Shown here piece after piece: positions 35,028 to 47,600 of a stretch of DNA of 64,000 bases. The stretch is from Chamaecyparis obtusa. Its lineage: Eukaryota > Streptophyta > Pinopsida > Cupressales > Cupressaceae. The stretch covers positions 319,001 through 383,000 of the forward strand of contig BSBK01008844.1 in NCBI GenBank assembly GCA_027943335.1. Direction: 5' to 3'. Below the pieces are notes generated by a model, which was not told where the DNA came from, searched no databases, and saw only the letters and a list, made by a program, of their open reading frames with translations. Both the position numbers and the translations under genes were made by a program. Within the stretch, counting starts at the first letter, position 1; the number at the start of each line of letters is the position of its first letter.

Positions 35028-36887
35028 ATGGTGAACTCTTATGTCGTTCGCCTTACACCTCACAACTATCACACTTGGAAAGGACAAATGACTAGATTGC
35101 TTATGGAAAAAGGGCTATGGTCATGCCTCGATGTAGCTCAACTAGTTCTACAGAGGCCTTACGAGGCTCTTATGTAGAGAAACAGGATGGATGAGGCAAT
35201 GGGCCTCATTGCAATGAACATTTCAGATGGGTTGTTGTTCCACCTGGATGGTTTGACCACACCCGGGGCTATGTGGGATAATTTTTCCACCTTATTTGGC
35301 ACAATGAATCAATTCAGGGTTCTACAAATAGATGCAGAGTTCACCTCCTTGGTACCTGAATCATTCACCAGCATTGAGGACTTCTTGATGAAGTTCAAGT
35401 CTCTTCGTTCTATTTTACAGGTTGCTGGAAAGATGAAGTCAGATGATGAGTGTATCTTTTTGATACTCTCAAAGCTTCGTGGCCCTTATCAGATTTTCTC
35501 TTCTACCTTCTACTCCACTATGGATGCACTGGGTGCATGACATGTTATGCCCTCTTTTGAGACCTTTTGTGACAGGTTGACTCGTGAGCAGTCCAAGCTC
35601 AATCAGATGGACTCACTTACAAGTTCACAATCACAAGCATTGCTTTCCAAGACACCTCAGGATACATAGAAGCAAAAGCCAAAGCAGACATCTAATTCCT
35701 CTTCTTAGCACTCTATTGGCCCACCATCTTCTTCTAAGAAGGAGAAATAGAAGACTGAGAGCCCTACATGTTCCTATTGTCAGAAGGGGCCTCATGATTA
35801 GTCACATTGTTTTCAGAAGAGATTTGATGGCTATGAGAAATAGATTGCAGATTTGCAAGCTATCCTTTAGAAGAGCACTATTTCCTCTCCATCCTCTTCC
35901 ACCTCACAGGGGTCTACTTTTCAGTCTTCTACCTCATCTTCGACATCTAGACAAGATTTTGGATAGGGTCATGCATTACGGGCTTCCGTTGCATCCCCTT
36001 CACAGGTCCCTTGGATATTGGATTCTAGTGCTTCTCACCATATGGCATCTTCTTTGGAGATCTTCTCATCTATTGAGGCTTCTCCTATTCCTCACATTCT
36101 CATGGGGAATAACATTGTTATGCCAGTCTACGGGAAAGGTTCTGTATGCATTCAGGATGGCACATTCAATGATGTATTGTATGTTCCATCTCTATCTGCA
36201 AACCTCCTCTTGATTTATCATATTACACTCAGTGGGTCAGGGAAGACAGTTGATTTCATGCCAGATTCAGTCTTCATTCGGGATAGTGTGACAGATGGCA
36301 TTATTGCTATAGGGATCATTGATAATTCCACTCATCTCTACACCTTCTCACACTTTGGTCCACCATCTCCATCATCAGAGCAAAGCTCTCCTCTTACGCA
36401 AGAGCATCATGTGGGACAGTCAGGTCACTTGAACCTCTGTGTTGTTCCTGAGACCACTTCTGTGACTGCCTCACCTCATCTTGTTAGGGTTTCTTCTCTT
36501 CAGTAGGACTCTTCTTTAGCACTGCCAGAGCCTCCAGCTCCATTCATTGAGCCATCAGGTGTAGTTGTTGAGGATTCTTTAGAGGACACTCATCCTCTCT
36601 CTCCTGACAGTGTCTGCACACCTGTCATACCACCTACATTGGGGATTCCCTTTTAGGATCCTCATGTCTACTCCTTTGAGCATCAACTCGGCCTTCCAGT
36701 GACACCTCATCTTTTGAGGGCACCTCTTCAGTGTTCACTATCTTTCACTCCTTTGTATTGGAGTCACAGTGGTTCATTCATTGTTCCAAGGGTTCTTTCA
36801 TTCTGGGGGGGCTTTGGAGCCCTGACCCTCTCTCATGAGGGGGTTGGCAGCACGCATTGTACTTATGGCTTTAAGAGAGTCTCTTGA
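35028..36887 (+). pseudogene. Copia gag-protease of element C with 11 internal stops
   Basis: From ATG 35,028 one frame runs 620 codons to TGA at 36,885 without any frameshift but with eleven internal stops: ten TAG (35,175; 35,667; 35,706; 35,748; 35,799; 35,841; 35,868; 35,964; 36,504; 36,654) and one TGA (35,538). Order: copia gag domain (LTPHNYHTWKGQM; SLVPESFTSIEDFLMKF), a CCHC knuckle (CSYCQKGPHD then stop then SHC), an aspartic protease start (WILDSSASHHM, family DSGAS), then a Ser/Pro-rich tail ending where integrase would begin. Most stops stand where CAG glutamine is plausible. LYTFSHF near 36,340 is a usual pre-integrase neighbour, so the deletion of pol lies just after it. Confidence 0.85.
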
Positions 36888-37076
36888 AGTCATTTTTTTG
36901 TCTTTTGTTTGCTTTTATATCTCTTTTTGGAGAGGATTTTTTCCCACTAGGTTTTCTCCTTTGTCTCTGATTTACAGAGATTTCCTTGTATTGGGTACAT
37001 GATCAGGCATTGTTGTCGGGACCCATTTTCTGCTTTCATAGTTGTGCTAGGTTAGCTTACCTCTTGAGATTTACTT

Positions 37077-37085
37077 AAGGGGGGG
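37077..37085 (+). other. Polypurine tract of element C
   Basis: AAGGGGGGG directly before the 3' LTR. Confidence 0.75.
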
Positions 37086-37385
37086 TATTAGAGTAATTAG
37101 TTAGTTTTATTACTCTTCTTTACTTAAGCTTTCTCTTAGGTACATTATAATTAATATCTTTATTAATTATAATGTGCAACCTAGCTTTTCTAGTTTTAGG
37201 GTTTTGTTCACCTTTATAGGTTGAACCTTGTATTGTTTTTTCATTATCTTGGAATACAATTTCTCTCACACCGTTGAGATTTTCCAAGCCCTTTCTTTTT
37301 TCCTTCTTGGTTTCCTTTCAGCAATAGGTTATTTGCATGTAGGTGTTCTTGGCATTCTGTGAAGTTGGATTTCTCAACTTCTACA
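37086..37385 (+). repeat. 3' LTR of element C
   Basis: 300 bp. It starts TATTAG instead of TGTTAG, so the terminal TG is mutated by a G-to-A transition. Confidence 0.92.
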
Positions 37386-37390
37386 GTGGT

Positions 37391-37900
37391 ATCCATGATT
37401 GACAATGTGTATGTAGGAAAAATGGATATATATGTAGGTATAATCATTATATCTTAATTTGGATTGGAGAAATGGAATTTCCAATGACTTTGACACAATT
37501 GGACATATTCATAATGTTTTCATTGACTATGTTAACATTACCATGTAAAATTTTCACACCATGTTCCTCATTTTGAATTAACTTCCTTAAACCTTCAATC
37601 AAGAGGATTGCTTCACCACCCAAGTGTTATTGACTCACAAATTGCTGAAGATATTTCAATTGCTTTTAAATACTTGCCAATTTTTTATTAGAAACTTAAA
37701 TTGAAGAGTAATATTTATCATGAGGAGCATTAAGGGTAGGATTTTCAAAAATGTTAAGCATGGTAGGTGTTAGATTAAGAGAAGAGGATTCACCAAGATC
37801 CTATGGAATAATTTAACCAACTTAGGCCCAATACCCTTAGTGTTTAAACCATTAGAAATAATATGTCTATACTTCTACTCAAAGTGATATTGAATTCAAG
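37391..37900 (-). pseudogene. Gypsy element H, gag N-terminal fragment
   Basis: Minus frames interrupted by stops include HLGGEAILLIEGLRKLIQNE and a region rich in I, N and V. It directly continues the gag sequence left of element C (TSD GTGGT), so it is assigned as the upstream gag of H. The domain match alone is weak. Confidence 0.4.
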
Positions 37901-39800
37901 ATAACATGCAATGAAATTAATACACAAGCACAAGGAAGGCAGTAAAAGTCGATGGAATTGGTTTATGCTCTCGATGACTTTTATAATTGTTAATGATAGT
38001 GCAAATACTAGAAATGAAATTTATGAGTGAACAATGAAAAATAATAATTAAATAATAATTTAAATACATAATTAAGTAAAATGAGCTATTTAAATGATAG
38101 AACTTAGTAATTATGTCTCTAAATTTAAAAATGATATACAATTAAACTCAGGTATGAACATCAAAATTAGAAATTACACAAATAGGAATCAAACTCATTC
38201 ACATCATCTTAGATTGGAGAAACAAAAATAGTACCAACTTTAGACACTTGGGAGAGTTGGACATAAAGATTGACGTTATTCTCATTATGTGATTTGATAT
38301 AAATGGATAAGATGGAATGATTAAATACAAGAACTAGGCTAAATGATGTACATTTGGTAATAATAAGCATGAGTAGTGAGATAAAAAATAGATATAAAAA
38401 CTCTAAGAATAGATTAAAAATAAAAATTAGAAAGGAACAAATTTCCATAATTTGAGTCGTAAAGTGCTAGACTATGTGGCTAGGAATCACTATCCTAAAG
38501 GTGCCTGATAGAGATGTCATAAACAATTTTGAATTAGGATGTTGCACAAATTATCTCCTTGAAATTTCATTGGGAAAGTGTCAAACTATGTGGATAAGCC
38601 ATAGTGTCCAAGATTTTTAGCTTCTTCAAAGTATGAATTCTTTGTCTCAATTTACACTTTATGAATCAATAATCCTTATCTATTAGACATAGATCCTAAA
38701 CACATAAGAGAGATGAAATGGTGTTGGGTTGTATAAATACTCACCTAAGTCAAACCCTAGGTAGAAAGTAAACTCCCCTTCAACAATGATGATTAGATAG
38801 AGAGCATTCCCTTGATTAGGTAGAGGCTTAAATCATTAAGGATGTGTAAAATTGAAATATTATAACTTTTCTTTGAGTCTTGAACTCTTCATGAAATTTT
38901 GATATTGTTAGGTGGGAGTTAATGCAAGAAACACATAAACTTGATCATGGATGTCATCTTGAATGCTTGAAAAATTGAATACTTCACCTCTCCACTACCT
39001 TGAAAATCTTGATTGCTTTCTCAATTGAATTGAATTAGAGACTTGTACAAAGATGTGAGATGCTTCAAATGAAGTGGTAAGAATTGATTTTATAATAAAC
39101 CCCATGAAATGTGTTGAAAAATTATAAGAAGGCCTCCATTGAGATAATTTTATTGCTCGACTCTTTTTTACCATTAAAGGGTTCAAATTTGGGCCCCTTT
39201 TTGTTGGACTATGGTTCTAGGAACCTAGTCTAGTCCTTCTAGTCTACAAACTAAGTTACAAAGCCAAAAAGGGTACTAAAACTCCACATTTTTCCTTATA
39301 TTGAGAAAAAATAGTTAGTTGTGTGGGGATATAACTTATGACACTACACTCATGCTAATTTTTAGTAGGTTAGAAGTATTCTTGATCTTCTTCTTTGAGA
39401 CAAGATTTCTCATATTCCTTTTCAATATCCTCACATGCATTATTTTTTATGTTAGTCCCTTGCCTCTTAAGGATTGTAGCCTTCTTCTTTGATAGAAAAT
39501 TTTATTCTTTTTCTTTATTTTCTCTACTTATTCCTCTTTTAAATAATCTTGATTAGACATATCAGAGAGCTAGATGTCCATCCTTTGGATATGTATTACT
39601 CCCTGTGGTATCATTCTTTGGATTATGTTGGCTCCTTTCTATAAGTCATCACTTCTTGATAGTGTTTGAATATTTTGAAAGAATTATCTGGCTTCTTTAC
39701 ATTTGAATAAATCATGGGTTTCAGATCCATAAATAGGGTGTTTATTTTTCTATTGTAACCCCAAACTCTCAAATGCATAATGACAAGCTTTTCCATGATT
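37901..39800. other. Unassigned AT-rich sequence
   Basis: No ORF with a known domain. Could include the 5' leader or LTR of element H, but no counterpart LTR was matched. A 24-bp hairpin occurs at 39,207-39,230. Confidence 0.35.
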
Positions 39801-39805
39801 AGACT

Positions 39806-40952
39806 TGTTGGAAATTTAGCTAAGTAGGTTATCACAATGTTGTCATTATGGAAACATATACTCAGCATTAAGACAACATGATCGGAGGAAGAAGTTTTGT
39901 ATGAGCGCACTTGAAAATTGTCTAAGTATAATAGTGTTTACCAGTCTTCACAAAGATAGTTTTGATTAGCGATGTTCATAGAAGCAGGTTTCGTGCATGC
40001 ACATTTGAACATAGATCATTCTATGTATATCAAATCTACATCTAAAAGCACAATTATGTATGGCGTGTATGGAAAGAGATATTAATGTTTTATAGAGACA
40101 ATGTTGAGCTGACCAGAACATAGCAGTAGTCATAATATGATTATATTAAGTTAAGGGATTATTTTTTTTATCAAAATAATGACTTAACTAATTAGGGATG
40201 ACATCCTAGATGTTAACCCTAAGGCAGCATATAATGAATTTATGTTTGGAGAAGAGTATGATGTATTGTAAGCCAACATGAAGTTATTTTGGAATAGCTT
40301 GTATATAAGTAAGAATATTGTAATGTAAAGAATGATGAAAGTTGTATGAAGTATATAGCAGTTGTAAGAAGTTGATATATGATATGTATGATGTGAAATT
40401 GCAAGTTGTAAAGAAGCAAGTATTGTATAGCACAACAAAGAGCCTACAAAGCTAGATTAGAATAATAAATTTATTCGGCAACAGTAATAGGTTTTTGTAT
40501 CTTACCTTTTATCTAAATTTATCATTGTACATTGCATGTTTGGGTAGTGGGCTCATCTTGAAAACATCTTTGTTTGGTAATAGGAACTCCTAATAGGGTC
40601 GAGGCTTCTAACAAGGCCTAATACCTTTAACCAGGATAGAGACACTATATGTATGTAGTAGACTCCTAACAGGGTCAACATCCTTAACCAAATACATTTG
40701 ATTAGTGGATTAGTTGTGGGTATCATACCCACTGGGGTTTTCCCTTGGCCAAGGTTTCCTCGAGAACAAACATGGTGTTATGAGTTCATTCATTTTATTG
40801 TTATGCTTTTTATTCAGTTTACTTAGTTTAGTTTCTTATGAAAGCTACAAGTTAATTTCATATATCCATAATTGGACAAAAGTAAAATTTTGTGAATATT
40901 GATTCACCCCCCCCCCCCCCCCCCCCCCTCTCAGTATTTCCTATTTTTAACA
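39806..40952 (+). repeat. 5' LTR of element A
   Basis: 1,147 bp, matching 61,661-62,793. Contains C22 at 40,907-40,928, only C6 in the 3' LTR. Primer-binding-like TTGGTATCAAAG follows at 40,954. Confidence 0.9.
40302..40309 (+). promoter_or_regulatory. TATA box in 5' LTR of A
   Basis: TATATAAG, conserved at the matching place (62,157-62,164) of the 3' LTR. Confidence 0.45.
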
Positions 40953-40953
40953 A

Positions 40954-40965
40954 TTGGTATCAAAG
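40954..40965 (+). other. Primer-binding site of element A
   Basis: TTGGTATCAAAG, one base after the LTR; differs from the initiator-Met consensus TTGGTATCAGAG at one position (G to A). Confidence 0.7.
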
Positions 40966-41023
40966 TTTAGTTACTCAGAACAAAGTTATTCTGAGAAAGC
41001 CTAATAGCTTGAGTAAGATCTCT

Positions 41024-42292
41024 ATGGATATGGATCAGTTGTAGAAAAATCTTGATGAAGCCCTTGAACAGATTGTTATTCTTACTGAAGAAAGAGATAC
41101 TCTAAAGGAGAAATATGATAATGTGAAAGATTACATTGACAAACTAAAAGAAGATATAGAAGATCTAAAATTAAAGAAAGAACCTATAAGTCAAGTCAAG
41201 GACTGTGATGAAGTTTCAAAATTGAAGAAAGAAAATGAGATCCTTAAACATGAGCTAAAGATTGTAGATCTGAAGTTAAGCTTGAAAGATGACAACAACA
41301 AAGATGAATCAAATCTGAAGTCTGAAAATGCAAATCTGAGATCTAAACTTACCAAAGTAAAATCTGAACTTGAGACAACAAAATTATAGTATGTTGAACT
41401 TGAGAAATACAACACAATTGTGAAAGGAGAACTAACTCAGTCTAAACAAAATCTTGAGAAACTATATTCCAGTAGTGAAAAGATTGATGAACATATTTCT
41501 TATCAAAAACCCTCTCATGATAAAACTGGTCTTGGATACCTCGAAGATAAATTCCCAAAGAAGATTGAAGAATGTAAAGAACCAGATTTGGAATAGCCTG
41601 AGAATAAAGAAGAAAAGAAACTAGATGAATCAAACAAATATGAAGATATACCTAACCCACCTAAGCAAGATGAACCACCTAAAGAGATGCGAAGAGAATT
41701 TAAAGGTAAATATTTTTCATGCAATTCTTTTGGACACATGAAAAGAGATTGTACATGTAAGAAATTAAAACCTATTTCTGGTTATTGTTATAATTGTCAT
41801 GGTTTTGGACATAAATCTATTGATTGCAAGAAACCTAAATCTAATGATAATGGTAATAGTAGAATGTTTAGAATTACTAACCCCGTAGATAAGAGACCTA
41901 TTGGAGAAATGAACAAAAGAAATGTAGTTATGTATTATAGATGCAATAAATTTGGACACGTTGCCAGAAATTGAAGATCACAAATCAATCAGTCAGGACT
42001 GAGATATGGAAACAATGGAATGATTTTTGAGATATGAAATAACATTGGTCACACAGTGAGGTATTGCAGAATGAACAACATGAGAAATCCTAATCCTAGA
42101 AGAAATACAAACTATATCAGGAGAAATGTGAACACCAACAACAGTCAGAAAGAAAGTTGTAGTAACTTAGAGTAAATTGAGTTTGTTAAAGCTACAAATC
42201 AAGCAAGCACACTCAGTATACCAGGAAATCAGATAGGTGAAGTATTTGAGAGTAAGTGTGAATCATTTCCTAATTCATCCCAAAGTAATTAA
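41024..42292 (+). pseudogene. ORF1 of element A: coiled coil plus four CCHC knuckles
   Basis: From ATG 41,024 one frame carries a long charged coiled coil (to about 41,600; LKKENEILKHELKI) and then four zinc knuckles: CNSFGHMKRDC, CYNCHGFGHKSIDC, YYRCNKFGHVARN with its last Cys replaced by a stop, and NNIGHTVRYC with its first Cys lost. Internal stops include TAG where CAG is expected (41,042; 41,387) and TGA where Cys codons are expected. Nucleic-acid binding, as in a gag nucleocapsid, is inferred. Copia gags usually have one knuckle, so four is unusual. I recognise no capsid-like domain. Confidence 0.65.
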
Positions 42293-42744
42293 GCGTCAAA
42301 TTTCATGAACTGTATATTAGAATAAGCATCAGAATAAAATAAAATTTAGAATAAGTTGAATTAAGCCTTGTGAAGTTAATATGAGCTATTATATGATATA
42401 AGGAAGCTATGGTTAAGAGCGCATGAATTTATGAACATGTATGTGACTACACGAAAAGAATGAAGTTTTACAGGTAAACAAGAATAAATTTTGGCATGAA
42501 TGCACTTGAGAAATTAATGCGATGACTTAATCTTGAAAGATTTGAGGGATAAAAGAGGATTATTGACATTAATTGATCATTAAAGTATTTACAAGTGTTA
42601 TAGAGAGCTAGCCAATGGAGATTGAAAGTAGATTGCAAGATTTGGAGATAGTTTCTTCGCCAGATCTACGCAAAGCCCTAAATCAGGATTCTGAGGTATT
42701 TAACTAAGTATTCATTATCAAAGTAGTTACATTTTGATAGAATC

Positions 42745-43925
42745 ATGGATGCATCACTAGTTCACAACATCAGAGACTCATCTAGACCTAAGATGAAGAA
42801 GGAACTAGTAGAACCCTTAGAGGAAGACCCTAGTTTGGCTTTATCAACCATTCCAGATGTAGTTTTACATTTGAAAGATGTAAAAGGATATTTAAAATGC
42901 AAGTTTGAAATAGTAGATGGTAATTTATCCATGGAGTACAGTAAGCTTTACAAACAAGACATGACCTACAAAGAAGGATTTGAACATTTAGGTCAAATAG
43001 ATATCATTAAGTACACATTTTACTATGAGTTTTAGAATGATGAATGGACCAAGATAATTTTGAGAAAAATACATAATGGAAAGTTTTGGTTGGATGATAG
43101 AGTTATAGACATTACAATAGATCTTATTCATGAGGTTACAGGACTATCTAAAATAGGAGTAATTCCTTTGAATGAGAAGAATGTTAAGAAAATAGTGTTA
43201 GACAACACCAAGTCTTAATATAAAGGAAGAGGAATAGTTATAAGAAAAATTGAACAAGATGATGTAAGATATGTATGTAAAATCTTGACTTCAAAAATTA
43301 GTGCAAGTTTAAGGGAAGATGACATGGCAGCAGGCATGGTACATGCAGCCTATCTTATGTGTGTTGACAGAGTGGAAGTAGATATGTCTGAGATTCTGAG
43401 GATACAGTTGATTAAAAATCTTGAGAAGATAAAAAAGACTAAGAATTCATAGTTTAGATTCTCATCCCTGATCACTTACATATTTTTCCATCTTTTAAGG
43501 ATATTTCCCTACACTGTAGGAGCTGATTGGAATGATGGTATAATTTTAATAGACTTGATAAACAAAGTATAATTAAGACATCCTATTGATCAAGCAAATG
43601 AGAGTGCTAACCTTTTCATAAAAACCTTTTAGAATGAAATGAGAAAGAGATCAAGGATTCTGCCATCTATTGTTGAGAAGTAAAAAGATGAGATATGTTT
43701 CTTAGTAGATACAAACTTTACCTACATTGAAGTAGTTGAGCCAATAATAGAGTTTGTAGATCCTCTTGAGTATGAGGTATCTGAAGAAGAAATTGAAGGT
43801 TATGTGAGAAGGATACTTAAAAGAAATTTGGATGCCAAGAGTTCTAGATTTGGAAAATATGAATAGAACTTCAGTACAACACAATAGTCACAGTGCAGAA
43901 ATTGGAAAAGAAGAGAGTAGATAGC
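42745..43925 (+). pseudogene. ORF2 of element A, first part (unknown function)
   Basis: From ATG 42,745 the frame encodes an acidic protein with HNGKFWLDDRVIDITIDLI followed by HEVTGL, a pattern reminiscent of plant transposon-associated proteins of unknown function. It has several TAG/TAA stops at likely Gln codons (first at 43,033). A frameshift near 43,870 moves to the frame that meets the ATAGC site at 43,921-43,925, where element D is inserted. Continues at 49,892. Confidence 0.55.
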
Positions 43926-44601
43926 TGACACAAGGAAGGGATGCAAGAGGGGCCAAACAATGGCACACCCTAATGATCCAAGCTTTCCCAACACATGCGG
44001 AAGCAACAAACAACAATAGTGAGAGAGAGAATGTAGAAAATTTCATATATTATTATCAAATAGAACCATACATGTCGAGCTGTAAGGCCTTCCTAGTTAC
44101 GGCTTGATATTACAATGAGTTTTAGAAATCCTCAAACATGCGAGGATCTGTTACAAATCTCAAAACTAATGTCCACTAACTCCTATCCCCAAAAACTGCC
44201 TCTAATCTACAACCAAACATCTACATTTATACAAGAAGCTACCGAGCTGAGTCAGCCTTCAAATCCACAATCAATAGAAGGAATAGTTAGATATAGGACC
44301 ACACGATTCCCAATGATGGATACCAACATTAAATCTATGATCCAATATAAATGCACAAGTCAACCACAACATGAACTAAAACTAAACCTATCGGCAAGCA
44401 AGATAACTGAGTAGCAGACAGGCAATGCCGAGTGCCAATGAAATAATCGACCACCTGGGGAAACTAACCACACTCAGTAACCAAAGGAAACTGACCAACT
44501 ACCAACCAACTCGATCAAAGTAGAAATCAAGCAACACAAACAAACTCCAAAATGTTTTTGGTGACACAGGATTGGCAAGGACCCGAGATGCTCCTACATC
44601 A
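43926..44601 (-). repeat. 3' LTR of element D
   Basis: 676 bp, TGACACAAGG to CTACATCA on plus. The sequence next to it (44,602-44,616) is not clearly purine-rich, so the polypurine tract is uncertain. Confidence 0.9.
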
Positions 44602-44639
44602 AACACCTGGGGTTATTTTGAAATGATTCTCTGAATCAT

Positions 44640-47600
44640 TAGGTAGGTATGGTCTAAGCTGCATCCAACTTAGACTGTGAAATCTAAGAATTTTCTTCCA
44701 TCGGTCTATTCTTCCACTTAACCAGATATTCCATATATTATTTTCCTCTTGTACTTTTGCCAACTCTTTCCTTCAAAATCTGTTCCACTTCATCATTCTG
44801 CTTCTTAGGATATTCTGTCGATACTGTCACTTCTTCATCAAGTTCATGATACTCATACAAATCAGCAATGTTGAATATTGGTGATATGTCCATATCATCA
44901 AGTAACTCAATCTCATATGCATTTCCATTGTCAAATTTCTTCAAAATCTTTCAAGGTCCAAACTTCTTCATCTTCAGCTTCCCATATGTTCCAATAGGAA
45001 ATCGGCCTTTCTTCAAATGAACCATCACTTCATCACCAACATCAAAATTTTTATGTCTCCTTGATCTATCAGCTTTGTCTTTATATTTCTAATTACTGTC
45101 TTCCAGCTTCAGCTTCACATCTTCATGCAATGTTTTCATGTACTCAGCAAAATTTACTCCTTTAGCACTTTTCTTATTCTCATCAACAATGTCTCTCAAT
45201 TAGATATTCCTCTCAGTTGTATGCCATTCACAATATCAAATGGTGTCTTTTCAGTACTCCTATTCATTGAATTATTGTATGCAAACTCTGCTTGTGCCAA
45301 CACAGAATCCCAATTCCTCGGTGTGTCTCCAACTAAACATCTCAAAAAATTTCCCAAACTTTTGTTCACAACTTCAGTCTATCCATCGGTTTGTGGGTGA
45401 AATGTAGAACTATATTTTAACTTAGTGCCAAAATTTTTCCAAAGGATTTTCAAAAAATATCCAACAAATTTACTGTCTCGGTCAGAGATAATACTCCTCG
45501 GTAATCTATGCAATCTGACAATTTCCTTAAAGAAAAGATCTGCTACATGTACTGCATCTGATGTCTTTCTACATGGTATAAAATGTGTCATCTTAGAAAA
45601 TCTATCCACAACAAAAAATATTGAATCATTACCTCTTACTCTCTTCGGTAAGCCAAGAACAAAATCCATACTAATGTCAATCCAAGGTTTCTCAGGAACA
45701 ACAATCGGTGTATACAATCCAATATTCTGACTTACTCCTTTTGCAATTTGACAAATTCCACAACTTTTCACAAATTTCTAAACATCTTTGTACAACTGTG
45801 GCCAATAGTATTTCTCCTTAATAAAATTCCATGTTTTATCAATGCCAAAATGTCCAACCAAACCAGTACTATGTTTCTCCTTTATCAAGTTAGATCTCAT
45901 CACTCCTCTCGGTATACACAACTGAATACATTTAAACAACATACATTCCTGAATAAAATATTCATCCCATTTAGTATCTTGTTGATCTTGAATAGGTGCT
46001 CTGCACTTTCTCCATGGCTCAGAAAAATCAGGATCAAATTCATATGAATCTCTCATCTCATCAAAACCAAGAACTTCAGTTTTCATCTCAGTCATCAAAG
46101 ATCTTCTCCTACTCAATGCATCAGCAACTCGGTTAGTGACTCCAATCTTATGCTTTATCACAAATGTATAGCTCTGCAAATACTCAACCCCTTTCATATG
46201 TCTCTGATTCAACTTATTCTGACTACCCAAATATTGTAAAGCCTTATTATCAGTATACAACAAAAATTCACTCGGTATCAAATAATGTCTCCATTTCTTC
46301 AGTGCTTGAAAAATAGCATAGAATTCTTAATCATACATAGAATATTTCCTTCTAGCATCATTCAACTTTTCACTAAAGAAAGCAATAGGTTTACCTTCTT
46401 GACTCAACACAATTCCAATTGCACTTCCACTTGCATCACATTCTACTTGAAATACCTTACTGGAATCAGGTAATGCTAAAAAAGGTAATTCAACAACCTT
46501 CTGCTTCAGAGTCTCAAAACTTTTGTCAGCTCCATGTGTCCATTTGAATTCTCTTTTGTCTCCTCTCATAGTCTCAGTCATAGCATTACAAATTGAACTG
46601 AAATTCCTTATGAACTTTCGGTAAAAACTTGCCAAACCATAAAATGATCTTACCTCACTAGCATTCATAGGTGTAGGCCAATTCAAATTAGCTTCAACCT
46701 TTTTAGGATCCATCTTGAAACCATCAACTGAAATAACAAATCCCAAATACACAATCTCCTCTTTCATGAATGAACACTTTTTCATATTTATCAACAACTT
46801 TTCCTCTTTCAATCTCTGCAAAACTTGTCTAACATGAAACAAATTTTCTTCTCTGGTCTTACTAAATATCAGAATATCATCAAGATATACAATTACAAAC
46901 TTACCCAAGAATTTCTTCAAAACTTCATTTATCAACCTCATAAAAGTACTTGGTGCATTAGTTAAACCAAAAGGCATAACCAACCACTCATACAAACCTT
47001 CTTTTTTCTTGAAAGCAGTCTTCCATTCATCACCTTCTATGATTCTGATCTAATGATACCCACTTTTCAAATCAATCTTTGTGAAATACTTTGCTCCAGT
47101 CAAACTATCCATTATATCATCCATTCTCAGTATAGGAAACCTATACTTCACTATTATCTTATTGATTGCTCTGGAATTAGTACACATTATCCACTCTCCA
47201 TTCTTCTTAGGTGCCAATACAGCAGGTAATACACAAGGGCTCAAAGTTTCTCTGATCAAACCTTTCTCTAGCAATTCTTGAATCTGTCGATTCAATTCTT
47301 GATTCTCGGTAGGTGTCAACTGATGAGGTGCCTTATTCGGTAAACTAGCTCCAAGGATTAGATCCATACAATGATCAATGCTTCTTTTTAGTGGCAAACC
47401 ATTAGGTACATTATCAAAAATGATATCGCTATACTCGGTGAGCAACTTATCAATCTCCTCAGGGACATTATCCTCTATTTTCTTACTCAGCTTGTTAGGG
47501 ATCACAACAAAACATACATCATTCTTCTTCAAAGAGTTAAAAAAAATTCTTCCTTCCATCAAACAAACTTTCACAGATGTGCAAACATTACTAACAGGTT

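Larger units (their letters stand above)
33747..37385 (+). mobile_element. Non-autonomous Ty1/copia element C (gag-protease only), TSD GTGGT
   Basis: Complete element of 3,639 bp: 300-bp LTRs, an initiator-Met primer-binding site directly after the 5' LTR, a single gag-protease reading frame, a polypurine tract directly before the 3' LTR, and GTGGT at 33,742-33,746 and 37,386-37,390. Integrase, RT and RNase H are absent, so movement would need enzymes in trans. LTRs differ at about 12 of 300 sites, mostly transitions. Inserted in the gag of H. Confidence 0.92.

Noticed and set aside
35028..36887. TAG read as an amino acid (reassigned stop)
   Set aside because: The neighbouring PPR gene and the other elements use the standard code; decay by C-to-T change is simpler.
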